Origin: Acytostelium subglobosum LB1
Taxonomy: Eukaryota; Evosea; Eumycetozoa; Acytosteliales; Acytosteliaceae
Assembly (NCBI RefSeq): GCF_000787575.1
Contig: NW_012236526.1
Span: forward strand, 558,001-622,000
Direction: 5' to 3'
Length of the DNA stretch: 64,000 nt
Position numbers and translations under genes: made by a program. This document shows, piece by piece, positions 10,212-21,238 of the stretch. Numbering within the stretch: the first letter of the stretch is position 1; the number at the start of each line of letters is the position of its first letter. The notes beneath the pieces were generated by a model. It ran no database searches. It saw only the letters and a program-made list of their open reading frames with translations, and was not told the DNA's origin.

Positions 10212-12769
10212 ATGAGTTGTGCAATTGAACAACAGAATGTATTGTTGGCAACAGACTTAAACAAACAGCATATGGATGATGATCAAGAGCAGCAAGAACA
10301 ACAGCAGCAACAGCAACAGCAACAGATTCGAATGGCACAACATCATCATCATCTACATCATTCTGCACCCTCATTGTCAATACCTCTGGAGGATTCCAAT
10401 CACGATGTCAACAATGTCAATTCATCTTCAACAAATCTAATCGATGAGAACAACACTGAAGTGTCGGCCACGGCCAGATCATCGGACATTGTTCACGAGA
10501 ATGTACATCAAAGTGACGACGCTCGAGAGGAAGAGGAGGAGGCCAATGTCGAGGAGGATGTTCACCAAGACACAATGGTTCATACAGTTCAAGAAGTGGA
10601 TGAACAACAAGAGTTGGAGGAGGATGATGACGGGCAGCACTATGAGTCGGAGTCCGAGTCAGAGGAGAATGAGGAAGAACCATCGACTTGCGATGCATCA
10701 ACAACAATAGAGGATGAAGGTAGTGAACAGCTTCCAACAACATCTTTGGAGCCACCACCACCAATAGCAAGTGGGGATCTTGTCAAAGATGATGACGGCA
10801 AACCTGCCACAGAGGAGAGCAAGGAGATAATGCTGGAATGTGAATGGGTGTTCTATTACGACGAAGGTGCTCCCAAGGGATCAACATGCGAGAACTACCA
10901 ATCCTATGTAAAGAACTTAGGTTCCTTTAACTCTGTTCAGGTATGTTTATCCACGCAGTTGCGTGTGGACAAGTCTGGCCGGCGCCTCATACTTATAGTC
11001 AATCAATCAATCAATCAATAATAGGGATTCTGGAGATATTGGAACAACTTACTTGATGTATCACTACTGCCGCAGAATGCCAATCTTCGTCTGTTTAAGA
11101 GTGGAGTCGATCCAACATGGGAGGACCCAGCCAATCAGAACGGTGGCAAGTGGACACTCATGTGTTCACCTGATCAAGCAAGTAACATTGTCATGCGTAC
11201 AATTCTGACGTTGATAGGAGAGCAACTGGAATATAGTACAGATATTGTAAGTACAGTGATTGATTGATTGAATGAATGATGATGGGTCGACTTACTAACA
11301 ATATGTCCATCAATGCGCGCCATTCTTTAGTGTGGATTCGTCCTGTCCGTGCGTCCAAACAGACATGTAGTCAATATTTGGAACAAGACTGGCGATAACC
11401 AGGAGATTATCGATAGGACTTCATCAGAGTTGTCAAGCTTTATACTGGGCAAGTCGTTTAAGTATCAGGCGCACAAGTATGCAATGTCGCCACAGACACC
11501 CAAGCGAGAGTTGTCTTCGCCAAAGTTATATCTAGAGGATGGTGCCACGCCGGCCACTCCAACCAGGACCGACTCACCACCTTCACCATTGGTGGGCCAG
11601 TCGCCATCCGTCCGTCACAAGCCCAAGGACTACTCCATCCACAAGAAGAGTCAATCAACGCCTTCACTACAATTTGTATCACTAAAGACATCGACAAACA
11701 GCATCACCAGCAACAACAACAGCCACCACTTCAAGTCAACTCCACAACTCAAGTACTCAAACTCCTCTTTGGTCAACTCGTCAGCAGCAGACCTTATCCC
11801 ATCGCCCAGTCCCAGTCGTCACAACAACAGCAATGGATACGCCGGCAATGGTAATGGCAGCAGTAATCATCGAACATATGATCGCAATCAGTCTACACAG
11901 CAACAACAGCATCCATCGACGCCTGGCTCAGGATACAAACGAAAGGAGTATCCTAGGTCGCTCAGTGGTAGCTTCAATAGATCAACAGAGCCCAGTGGAG
12001 ATAATCTACATCAAATGTTACTGCAACAGCAAAGGCCAAAGCAGCAACAGCAGCAGCAACAATCACCACCAATGGCAGAGGCCACAACTCCGTCCCCTTC
12101 CCCATTATCATCATCTCAATCAACCACCGATCAACAACAACAACAGCTTCAGGAACAACAGGCTTCAAGTAGCATTGTGGTCCATCGAGAAGCTGACAAG
12201 AATGTCGTTGAGCAGGTAGCAAAGGATGTTCAGGTTCAGCCAGACGTACAGCATGTAAANGGAGCAACAAAAAGTACTTCAGCANGGACAAGGAGCAACA
12301 GCAGCAAGAGGAGGTTGGTGGATTGAGGACCTTCTTAAAGGACTCTGTCGAGGAGTTGGAGTCATCGCCCAGTACAATGGCCGAGGACTCATTGGAGAAC
12401 ACAACAAGCGAGACAGACTCACACCAAGACGAGTCCCAACAGTCAGACTATGGCAGCAACATGTCCACTGATCAGGCACTTGGCGTATCACTCTTGGGCA
12501 AGCAGTCATCCTCCTCGCTGATGACCAACAGGAAGAAGAAGAGCAGCAAGTCAGTGCCAGGATCTGCCTCGTCGTCCAAGGGCAAGTCGGCTCGCAGCCA
12601 ACAGCACAACCACCACAAGAACAACCAACACTCCCGATACTCCGCGTCCGTCTCGGTCACCAAAGAGAAGAGCACCTCTCTCCTCGTCCTGTGTAAAGAG
12701 CATTTCATCATCATATCGATGTTATTGGCCATTCCAATTATCACAATCATCCTTCAAAGGAACTACTAG
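10212..12769 (+). CDS. 4EHP-like eIF4E-family protein with C-terminal membrane anchor
   Basis: This is a cap-binding-type protein of the eIF4E superfamily. Exons are 10212-10940, 11025-11246 and 11331-12769. Residues 1-205 are Gln/Glu-rich and disordered. The eIF4E fold follows: WVFYYDEG, NYQSYVKNLGSFNSVQGFWRYWNN, LFKSGVDPTWEDPANQNGGKW, LIGEQLEY, and CGFVLSVRPNRHVVNIWNKTGDNQ. The first cap-stacking Trp is Tyr229, as in 4EHP (eIF4E2); the second is Trp275 in PTWED. A Ser/Gln-rich tail of about 400 residues ends in one hydrophobic stretch (FIIISMLLAIPIITIIL) and a short polar end, as in tail-anchored ER or mitochondrial proteins. The third exon changes frame in 12250-12290, where two undetermined bases (12260, 12285) sit; sensible Gln/Glu-rich coding continues in the new frame, so an assembly indel is likelier than real damage. 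Inferred role: translational repression of mRNAs at a membrane. Confidence 0.8.
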
Positions 12770-12955
12770 TTAGTTAGTTGGTCATTGGTCAAGATAGTTG
12801 GTGCTCATTGACTGGTTGAGCAGTACCTCATCCATCTCGTCACCAACTCTATCATCCCAACTCTCTCCCCATTCCCAACCCTTACCCTATGTTCATTAAA
12901 CTGTCAACATCAGCCTCCCCTCCTTAGCAGTATCGTAGTTATTATAATACATTCT

Positions 12956-14329
12956 TTATTCCTCTTGGTCGTCATCCTCCAAGTAAGCATCACCATCATC
13001 ATCAACATCATCTTCATCTTCATCATCACCATCCTCACCAGGGTATACGTAATCATTCTCGATATGAGAAGCCTTTCGCTTGGTGCAGGCAGCAACAGCA
13101 GTGTTGAATGCCGACCTCCTTGGCTTGCCAGAAGGTGGGGCAGTAGTTTGATTGGCTTGGTGTTTCTTGTCCTCTATCTTCTTCCTAAGTATGAATGGCG
13201 TGGTCTTCTTTGTTGGTGGACGTATCACCTCTTCTTCTTCTTCAACCTCCTCCGCCCCATCATCCTCTTCCTCAAGCTCATTACGAGCTGATGATCTGTT
13301 ATTTTTTATCGCCACCATCCTCTTTGCATCTATATTGTTGTAATGTTAGTAATGATCGGTGGACAACAACAGTCCCTCCTTCCATTCATTCATTCATTCA
13401 TACATACTCGGTAGATAAGTGATCAAGTATGAAATGAATCCATATCTGATCAAACTTCGGTACAGGTCTAGATGGCAGAAGGAGCAGAAGTAGAGGTATG
13501 GAACTTTGTCTGGATCAACGGTGCTCCAATTGGGAACAATGCCTTTGATCCGAAAGTATCCAGTCGGGACAACCCTGCATCCTTCAATGTGGCAACCAGG
13601 AGCGCCTATCTTTGGCTTGGATGGTTTCCAGGCTGGATCCTCGAGTGGCCCAACGCCATTCAGTTGTAGTAGCTGTTTGAATGTGTCGTCCTCTCTAAAG
13701 TGTGTCTTGCGACAAAGGAAGTACTCGTAGTCACCGAAGCAAATGTAAAGGTTGTCCGCAAAGTGGAAGCTTTGCCTGGCACAGAGCTTTTTGTGATGGT
13801 TGACGATGTGTGACACTATGCACTTTGTCGTCCTGAGGTTCTCAACCTTGGATATGATAGGCATTTGCGCTTCTGCTAGACCAGACACTTCATTGATTGG
13901 TGGAACTACCATTTGTGGTTGCCGTTGTGGTTGTGGTTGTGGAGGAGGAGGAGAAGGAGGAGGAGGAGGTATTGGGTTGTTGACAAGGACTGGTATTGAT
14001 GATTGTATCGATGATGCAGGTGCAGCTGGCACTGGCTGAACAGATGATGATGGTGATGGCTTGCCATTATGGCCAACTGCTTTGGATAGCCTCTTGACAA
14101 GCTTGTGGCAATTGGGAGGAATGTAGATGACACCCTCCTCGCGGTTGTCTAGACGAGTGGTGAACTCTAGGTCGCAGGACATGTTCTTCATTTGTTTCAA
14201 ATGAATGAAGAAGCATTGTAGTATATGACTGCTCTCTGTATATAAGTTTATAACTTGTTCACAAAAGGAACATATTCCACTTGGATTCCTTGACAACCTA
14301 TCCTTTATCTTTGCTTCAACAATATCCAT
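12956..14329 (-). CDS. unrecognised Cys/His-rich protein, paralog A
   Basis: I do not recognise the family. Exons 13408-14329 and 12956-13329 join in phase 1 (donor GTATGT, acceptor ATATAG) to 431 residues. Residues 1-75 form a conserved block with C20-x2-C23, H35 and C39, plus a later CHKLV motif, suggesting a small zinc-binding module. A Pro/Gln-rich linker follows. The second conserved block, about residues 165-305, is also Cys-rich: YICFGDYEYFLC, CHIEGC, KVPYLYFCSFCHLDLYRS. The second exon encodes an acidic/basic tail with KKTTPFILRKK (possible nuclear signal) and runs of Asp/Glu. The layout suggests a nuclear or nucleic-acid-associated protein, but that is inference. It is convergent with the eIF4E-family gene (186 nt between stops) and heads a tandem of three copies. 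Confidence 0.75.
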
Positions 14330-14533
14330 ATCTCACTCTCTTTCTCTCTTACTGCCTAGTTGTATAATACTGTAAATGAACATTATCACATTCGGTCAAT
14401 CAAATAACCTTCACAATGAACGAAAGTGATCAAAAATATCTGGTTTCGTTGTCGTTATCATCTTCACTTCAATTGCAATCAACCTCTAGGTAAATATAAT
14501 ACATTCAACTTCATTCTCATTCAATCACTCTGT

Positions 14534-15275
14534 CTAGTTATCATCATCATCACTTTCGCTTGGCTCATAGTCTTCATCGTCGTCATCGTCTTCTGAGGAT
14601 TCATCATCAGTGTAATCTGGATGAGAATAGCCTTTCGCTTCCGACATGATGAAGCAAGCTGTAGCAACAGAGTTGGAAAACCTCCTTGACTTGGCAGCAG
14701 CTAAAGACGAAACAGTAGTTTGTTTGGCCAGTTGTTGTTGTTGTTGTTGTTGTTCTACTGGTCGCTTGTCCTCAATCCTCCTCTTCCTATGTATGAATGG
14801 ACGTACCACTACCTTCAGGTCCTCAACCACTTCCTCTTCCACCTCCTCTTCCACCTCCTCCTCCTCAGCCTCGGTCGAACGAACACCTCTTCTTCTTATC
14901 ACCTTTTCCCTGCAGTTGTTGTTGGACGATGTGCTTCTAAGGTAGGGTGCACCATCGGTGGCAGAGGAGTAGAGGGCGCAGGGTTGACCGTGACCAATGA
15001 TGAGTTAGACAGTTCAACTGATGATGGCTTGACATACTGTCCCACAGCTTTGTATTGCCTCTTGACAAGCTTGTGGCACCCTCCTCACGGTTGTCTAGAC
15101 GGGTGGTGAACTCCAAGTTGTATGATATATTCCTCATCTGTTTCAAATGAATAAAGAAACATTGTAATATATGATTGCTATCAATATACAAGTTTATAAC
15201 TTGTTCACAATATGGACATATTCCATTTGGATTCTTTGTCAGTCTCTCCTTTATCTTTGATTCTATAATTTCCAT
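14534..15275 (-). pseudogene. decayed middle copy of the Cys/His-rich trio, paralog B
   Basis: The first 66 codons are nearly identical to paralog C, including C20-x2-C23, H35 and C39, and the start context matches. Compared with paralog A, a 22-base stretch is missing near 15077 between two short TG repeats, which shifts the frame. The whole second Cys-rich block (about 150 codons) and the intron are absent. After the frame change a short Pro/Ser/Thr segment runs to a stop near 14900. The acidic tail with polyglutamine, equivalent to exon 2 of its neighbours, is still open at 14534-14902. This looks like a gene relic from a tandem array. A short product carrying only the N-terminal zinc-like block could still be made. 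Confidence 0.7.
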
Positions 15276-15568
15276 CTCTTTACTTTCTCTCTATCTCTAT
15301 CTCTCTATCTTTGAATAAATATATGAATTAAAGGATGAATGGATGAATGGATGAGTTAATGGATGAGAATCAATAACGAGAACCACTATCTCTTTACAAT
15401 CATTATTGTTCTGTCAATCAATCAATCCAGTTTGCAAAAAAGGTGAAAGACACAACTCATCTCACTCGCTCATTTTTAAACATTGTTGTGCATATTTATT
15501 CATACTTCTCATCTCATCGATCAATCAATCAGTCAATCACTCTATCACTCAATGACTACTTGACTCTA

Positions 15569-16852
15569 TTAGTAGTCAACATCATCTTCATCACTTGGAA
15601 TATAGTCAATGTCGTCATCAATATCCTCATATTCTGAGGTGTCATCGTCATCATCATCATCATACTCTTCATCATCAGTGTTATCACCATCGGAATCAAT
15701 GAGAATAGACTTTCTCTTCCTACAGTTATCAATAGCATTGTTGAATGCATTCCTCCTTGTCTTGCCTGCAGCCACAGATGAAACTGTTGTGTGTTGGGCC
15801 TTTTGTTGTTGTTGTTGTTGTTGTTGTTGTAGTAGTGCCTGCCTACTCACAAACACTATTCTGGACTTCTTTGTAGGTGGATGTACAACTTGATCAGCTA
15901 TATCCTCTTCAACCTCTGGCTGAACTGCGGGTAGAGTTCTTCTACCTTTGCCGGCAACTCTATTCTTTGCGTCTTTATAATTGGTTGATAAATCAGTTAG
16001 AATATGATGTTAAACAGCAGTAGTATCATCCATTTCATACATACTCGGGAGATATGTCATCAAGTAGGTCATAAATCCATATCGTATCATGCTGCGATAG
16101 AGGTTTAGATGGGAGAAGGAGCAGAAGTAGAGGTATGGAACTTTGTCTGGTTCAACGTTGCTCCATTTGGGAACTACGCCTTTGATTCGATAGTATCCCG
16201 ACGGTCCAACTGCACATCCTTCAATGTGGCAACCATGATTGCCCACCTTCTCCTTGGATGGTTTCCATCCCGGGTCCTCCTGGGTGCACCCAATCACCTT
16301 TACTAGCTGTTGGAAGACGTTGTCCAGGACAAAGTGTGACTTCTTACAGAGGAAGTACTCATTGGGACCAAAGCAAAGGTAAAGGTTGCTCTGGAAATCG
16401 TAGCAATTGGATTTACAAAGTTGATGAGGGTTGTAAATGTGAGACACTTCGCACCTTTTCACTTTGCTCTCAACCTTGGGGACAGACACTGGTGCTACTG
16501 GACCTGGTAGTTCAATGGTTTTGGCTTCCTTTGTTGGTGGAAGAGGTGGTAGTTGGTTGGCCACTAGTTCAACCTTTGGAGGATTGACATCCTGGTTGAC
16601 GGCTTTGGATAGACTCTTGATTAGTTTGTGACAGTTGGGCGGGATGTAGATGACATTGTCTTGGCGGTTGTCTAGACGGGTGGTGAACTCCAAGTTGTAG
16701 GACATATTCTTCATTTGTTTCAAATGAATGAAGAAGCATTGCAATATATGATTGCTATCAATATACAAGTTTATAACTTGTTCACAATAAGGACATATTC
16801 CATTTGGATTCTTTGTCAACCTCTCCTTTATCTTTACTTCAACTATCTCCAT
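15569..16852 (-). CDS. unrecognised Cys/His-rich protein, paralog C
   Basis: Exons 16045-16852 and 15569-15972 join in phase 1 to 403 residues, with the same intron position and phase as paralog A. The N-terminal block has CPYCEQVINLYIDSNHILQC. The C-terminal block contains YLCFGPNEYFLC, CHIEGC and PYLYFCSFSHLNLYRS. The linker is Pro/Val-rich and shorter than in A. The tail has PPTKKSRIVFVSRQALL, polyglutamine, a basic CRKRK and a very acidic end. Both Cys-rich blocks are complete, so this copy looks functional. It is transcribed away from the NEDD8 E1 subunit gene. Function unknown; a zinc-stabilised nuclear protein is a guess from composition. Confidence 0.75.
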
Positions 16853-17304
16853 ATCTTATTCTCTCTCTCTCTTTCTATCTTGTCTTTCTATCTCTTTATA
16901 TAAATATTTGTAGTTGTTGTTGTTTTAACAATTGTTTATGTTGTTGTTGATGTATATTTATAATGCTAATGCCAAGTGCAATTTCATGCATGATGTATGT
17001 GGATACCAATTCAGTCATTGTGTCAATCAATCTGTCAATCATCCTCTCCAGTCAATCATTCTGTCAATCATTCAATCCAGTGGCTGCCACCCCCACATTT
17101 ATGGTGAACAGACTTTGCATCATTAATGAAAAAGATCTGAAGTTCTGTCTTTTGATTCATGAATGAATCCAAGAAAATAGATTGAATGAGTGAAGATGAG
17201 GCACCAATTAATCATCCTTTCATTAGTTAGTTACATAATACTATTATTATTATTATTATTTATATACAAATACAGATAACTTATATCAATCAATCAAAAT
17301 AAGA
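16853..17304. other. divergent spacer between paralog C and the NEDD8 E1 subunit
   Basis: AT-rich shared upstream region of two divergent genes, with TTG/TTA and ATT runs and (TCAA)n repeats. No gene or clear regulatory site is seen. Confidence 0.5.
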
Positions 17305-19003
17305 ATGACTGATACAGAGAAATACGATCGTCAACTTAGACTCTGGGGAGAGGAAGGTCAAGCTACACTTGAGAAGTCACACATCTGTCTAATCAATGGC
17401 ACTGCAACAGGCACAGAGACTCTGAAGAACCTGGTCCTCCCAGGTATGTCATCGTTATCAACATCATCACCAACTCAACAACTAACTCATGATCATGAAT
17501 GAATGAATAGGAATTGGAGCATTCACAGTAGTAGATGGACAGAAGGTCACTGCCTCTGATCTGGGCAACAACTTCTTTTTGGATCAATCTTGCATTGGTC
17601 AACCAAGAGCACAAAAGGTGACAGAGTTTCTTAGAGAGTTGAACGATCGTGTCAAGGGATTCTCTTGTGACGAAGATCCCATCCAGCTTATCAACGAGAA
17701 GATCAGCTTCTTCAAGGACTTTGACTTGGTCATTGCCAACCGTCTACCAGAGTCAGCTCTCCTCACCCTGGCACAATACCTCTGGGGTCTCAACATCCCC
17801 CTCGTCGTAGTCTCTGCCTATGGATACATTGGTTACCTTAGATTGGCTGCTCCAGAGCATGCAAGTGAGTAGTCCTCAAGATAAGTGTGTAGTCTCGCCA
17901 CCTTACTAACTCAATACTTACCAAACATAACCATAGTTATCGAGTCCAAGCCAGATACACCATTGGATGACTTGAGAATCTACAATCCATTCAAGGAGGT
18001 GGAGGTGTTGGCTGATGAGTTGAAGTTGGAAGGTCTCAACTCACACGAGCACGGACATGTGCCATACATCTTGTTGATGATCTACTTCTTGAAGAGGTGG
18101 AGAAACGAGAAGTCCAACGGCAAGATGCCAGAGACCAGAGCCGAGAAGGAGGAGTTCAAGCAGTTCTTCATCTCGCACTCGAGAAACTACCACGACGAGC
18201 TGAACTTTAGAGAGGGAGTGCAGGGACTCTGGAAGGCTTTGCAGCCACCATCAATCTCGTCCGACATCAAGGACATTCTGAACGACGCCAACGCTGCCAA
18301 CATCACCGAGACCTCCACCGACTTTTGGGTGTTGGTCGCTGCCCTCAAGAAGTTTGTCGAGGTGCACGGTGTGATGCCCCTCCAAGGCAACATCCCAGAC
18401 ATCACCGCCGACACGGTCAGCTATGTCAACCTGCAACAGATCTATCACGACAAGGCACTTGCCGACCTCGATGAGTTCACCGCCAAGGTGTCAGCGATCG
18501 TTTCAGCCGCAGGCCGCTCATCGGTCCCAGCCGAGCTGATCAAGAAGTTCTGCAAGAACTCCAGGTTCTTGTGTCTGATCAGATACAGGTCGTTGGCTGA
18601 GGAGCACGCGTCGCCCAAGTCGGCCACGCTCGTGTCGGACCTGGAGCAGCCAGATTCCAACCTTGTATTCTATATCCTGTTGCGTGGCGTCGAGCGATTC
18701 TACCAGACCTACAACAGATACCCTGGATTCAACGATGAGGACGTCGAGGGTGACATTGCGCTGCTAAAGAACAGTCTCTCCACGCTGCTCACCGAGCTCT
18801 CGGTGCCATCCCAGCTGATCAAGGATGAGTACATCACTGAAATCACTCGCTATGGCAGCTGTGAGCTGCACAACATTGCCTCGCTGATGGGTGGCGTCGC
18901 TTCACAGGAGATCATCAAGCTGATCACTCACCAGTACGTCCCCTTGAACAACTCTTTCATCTTTAATGGAATCAACAGCACTGCCAACAACTACTCATTG
19001 TAA
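17305..19003 (+). CDS. nae1: NEDD8-activating enzyme E1 regulatory subunit (NAE1/APP-BP1/Ula1)
   Basis: It partners with the UBA3 catalytic subunit to adenylate NEDD8, which is then attached to cullins. Exons 17305-17443, 17511-17864 and 17937-19003 give 519 residues, close to the human length of 534. The N-terminus [17 protein letters not shown] and the segment [28 protein letters not shown] are classic for ThiF/UBA-type E1 folds. The regulatory subunit lacks the catalytic Cys domain, as expected. LANRLPES-like and VIESKPD-type sequences also fit NAE1, and the C-terminal [24 protein letters not shown] is the conserved adenylation-domain end. The first and second introns both carry CTAAC motifs. 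Confidence 0.93.
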
Positions 19004-19353
19004 ACAACTCTCAATCCTTTCATTCATTCAATGCAATCCACATGACATACCAATCCAACGAGTGGCAGTATCATTCAAATAAATCATTCCCATGAAGGTT
19101 GTCTATTACGTAATGGTAATGGTAAGGGCAAGGGCAAGGGCAAGGGTTAGGGCAGGGGTTAGGGTATATTTACAAGTAAGAATCTAGAAAGTGATGACTC
19201 ATCTTTTCCAGTCACATGATCATCCTATCAGTGTAATCATTTTACATCTTTTGTCCAACAATCATATATTCAATCAATCAAACTGGAACTATTCCAATCA
19301 ATCACTCTCACTCACTCTATCACTCAACCAATCAATCCCTCCTCATTCAACCA
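19004..19353. other. spacer with a G-rich tract
   Basis: Short spacer between two plus-strand genes. It carries the G-tract at 19113-19165 described separately and (TCAA)n repeats just before the next ATG. No gene is seen. Confidence 0.5.
19113..19165 (+). repeat. G-rich tandem tract, possible G-quadruplex
   Basis: The tract begins with GGTAAT units and continues as GGGCAA repeats, then GGGTTA and GGGGTTAGGG units. At least seven runs of three or more G are spaced by two to three bases on the plus strand, which meets the usual pattern for G-quadruplex folding. It starts about 110 nt after the NAE1 stop, so it may lie in or just past that 3' UTR. Confidence 0.6.
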
Positions 19354-19965
19354 ATGCCATCATTCAAAATTGATCTGATCAACATTATATTATTGAGTCT
19401 CTTGGCATTCACATGGTTCCTTTATATTTGGTTGGTACCAAGTAACTTTGATACAATGCCAGCTATATATAAGATGATCAGTATTGGTATAAAAAACGAT
19501 ACCAAAGGATACTATTATGAGACATATGGATTAATTCTATACCTATTCTTCCTATTCTGTTACATGGTATTGTTCCCAATCACTCTATACCATTCATTCC
19601 ATCTCACTGTACAACCTGGCGGTGTACTATTCAACAATAACATACATGGAAGAAATATGATGGCACCTTTAATAACATTATACAGACAAGGCTCTGTATA
19701 CAAGGTGTTTGGAGTCAAGTTCAATCGATCACAACTTATACAGAACTATCAATCTGTAGTCAGACTTCATATTTTGTCATTTATAATGACATACCATTCG
19801 TACTACCTCCTTAGAACATACTCGACAACTCCCTATCCACTATCAATGTTCAATCCATTGCCATTCCTCCTCTACTTCTTCAACAAAATGATACTCAAAG
19901 CCAATCATTCTCAAGGTCACATGAAGGAGTTTCCTACACTACCTTCATCATCATATAAGAAGTAA
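19354..19965 (+). CDS. small multi-pass membrane protein, function unknown
   Basis: Single-exon frame of 203 codons with an ATG preceded by (TCAA)n leader sequence. Hydrophobic segments occur at about residues 8-28 (INIILLSLLAFTWFLYIWLV), 57-80 (LILYLFFLFCYMVLFPITLY), and weaker ones near 135-150 and 165-180. A loop contains QPGGVLFNNNIHGRN, and the tail is polar and ends with Lys. I recognise no family. The sequence is coding-like: the frame is maintained for 612 bases, although the local composition is AT-rich. It is convergent with the Nudix gene, with only 65 nt between stops. Confidence 0.6.
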   Translation: MPSFKIDLINIILLSLLAFTWFLYIWLVPSNFDTMPAIYKMISIGIKNDTKGYYYETYGLILYLFFLFCYMVLFPITLYHSFHLTVQPGGVLFNNNIHGRNMMAPLITLYRQGSVYKVFGVKFNRSQLIQNYQSVVRLHILSFIMTYHSYYLLRTYSTTPYPLSMFNPLPFLLYFFNKMILKANHSQGHMKEFPTLPSSSYKK

Positions 19966-20030
19966 AGTTAACAACATGATCGATCCTTTGATCCTTTATG
20001 GTATATTTAATGTACAAACACTTGTTGTTA

Positions 20031-21238
20031 TCACTTGGGGACAACAGTGGGCATTGATGGCTTGGCATTCTCCAAGGACAGCATGTCAATGGGATGGATA
20101 ACACCACCATTGTGGACATAGTTGAACCAGATGCTTGGCTCTTTGCCTCGTAGTTGTAGAGTGGATAGATCGTCAGCAGACACGTAGGCAGCACCAAGTG
20201 ATTCGTAGTCTGGTACAGTCTTGGGCAGCTGATCATCGTCCACAGGCTCGCCATAGAAGATCAGACGTAGTCGCGAGTATCCTCGATGTGGCGAGTACTC
20301 AAAGCGAAGTATACCCTTGATCTCCACGTCGATACCGGCTTCCTCTTTGGTCTCGCGAACTGCCGCCGTTTGGAGTGATTCGCCAATGTTGACGCGGCCT
20401 CCTGGTAGCCACCAGCCCATCTTTGCCACCTCGTGCACAAGAAGGAATCTTCCATCACGTCGTCGTCGCACCACTACAAGACAGAAAGGGTAGACAGTGC
20501 TGAGTGACATCTCCTTCTCATTGTGCGCGCCAGGTGGCGCATGATCATTGAACAGATGGAAACCAATGCGTGCTGGTTGTTCCTTGCATATTGGACACTT
20601 TGGAATCTTCTTGGCGATCTCGTTGAAGTCCTCTGAAGGGTGGAATAGGAATATATGCTCCTTGATGTCCTCACTATCCAGTTGAGTGGCCAGACCACCC
20701 TCCCTACACATTGGACACGAGTACTTGCCACTTACACGCATAGTCGTTCTCATTGCGCCCATTACATGAAGGATATCATGTACACTGAGGGAGTGATAGA
20801 GGGAAGTCAGTCAAAGTCAGCATTACGTTGTATAGTAGCAACTCCGACCCAAACTTACTTGTTGGTGGCCATTGATGCGCCAGCAGTTAGGAGACGCGAC
20901 GACTCTTGTGAGAAGCGAATGTCACCGCCGGCACGCTGGGATGGGTCGAGATAGACGAGGACAAACGATGGCATTTTACGTTTGGTCCTAATGTCGCTGA
21001 GACATTCCAACGTGGAATCAATCTGATCGGTTGTACAATGAATGACGATCATTACAATTGGATAGTCTGCATCATATTGATTGAGTGCCTGAGGTATATC
21101 AACCAATGTATTCACACTGAGTATAGTATGTCTACCATTCTCACATATCTCTTTAACAATAGTCTGTTCGTCTTGTTTGAATAGTAATGCACCACCAGTT
21201 GTACTTTGTATTAGAATCGTACTCTTTGTGAACTCCAT
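20031..21238 (-). CDS. Nudix hydrolase with receiver-like and zinc-finger regions
   Basis: Exons 20859-21238 and 20031-20784 join in phase 2 to 377 residues; I chose the ATG at 21238 because the longer frame has only a GTG. Residues 230-370 are a Nudix domain. The box reads G256-x5-E262-x7-R270-E271-T-K-E274-E275-A-G277, so the metal-binding glutamates are all present. Nudix enzymes hydrolyse nucleoside diphosphates linked to other groups; the substrate cannot be told. Residues 150-208 hold two Cys pairs (CPMC, CPIC) each followed by His residues, likely zinc fingers. Residues 1-140 alternate strands and helices like a receiver domain (ILSVNTLVDIPQAL, YPIVMIVIHC, FVLVYLD, LLTAGAS) but lack a clear phospho-acceptor Asp. 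This N-terminal assignment is tentative. Confidence 0.8.
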
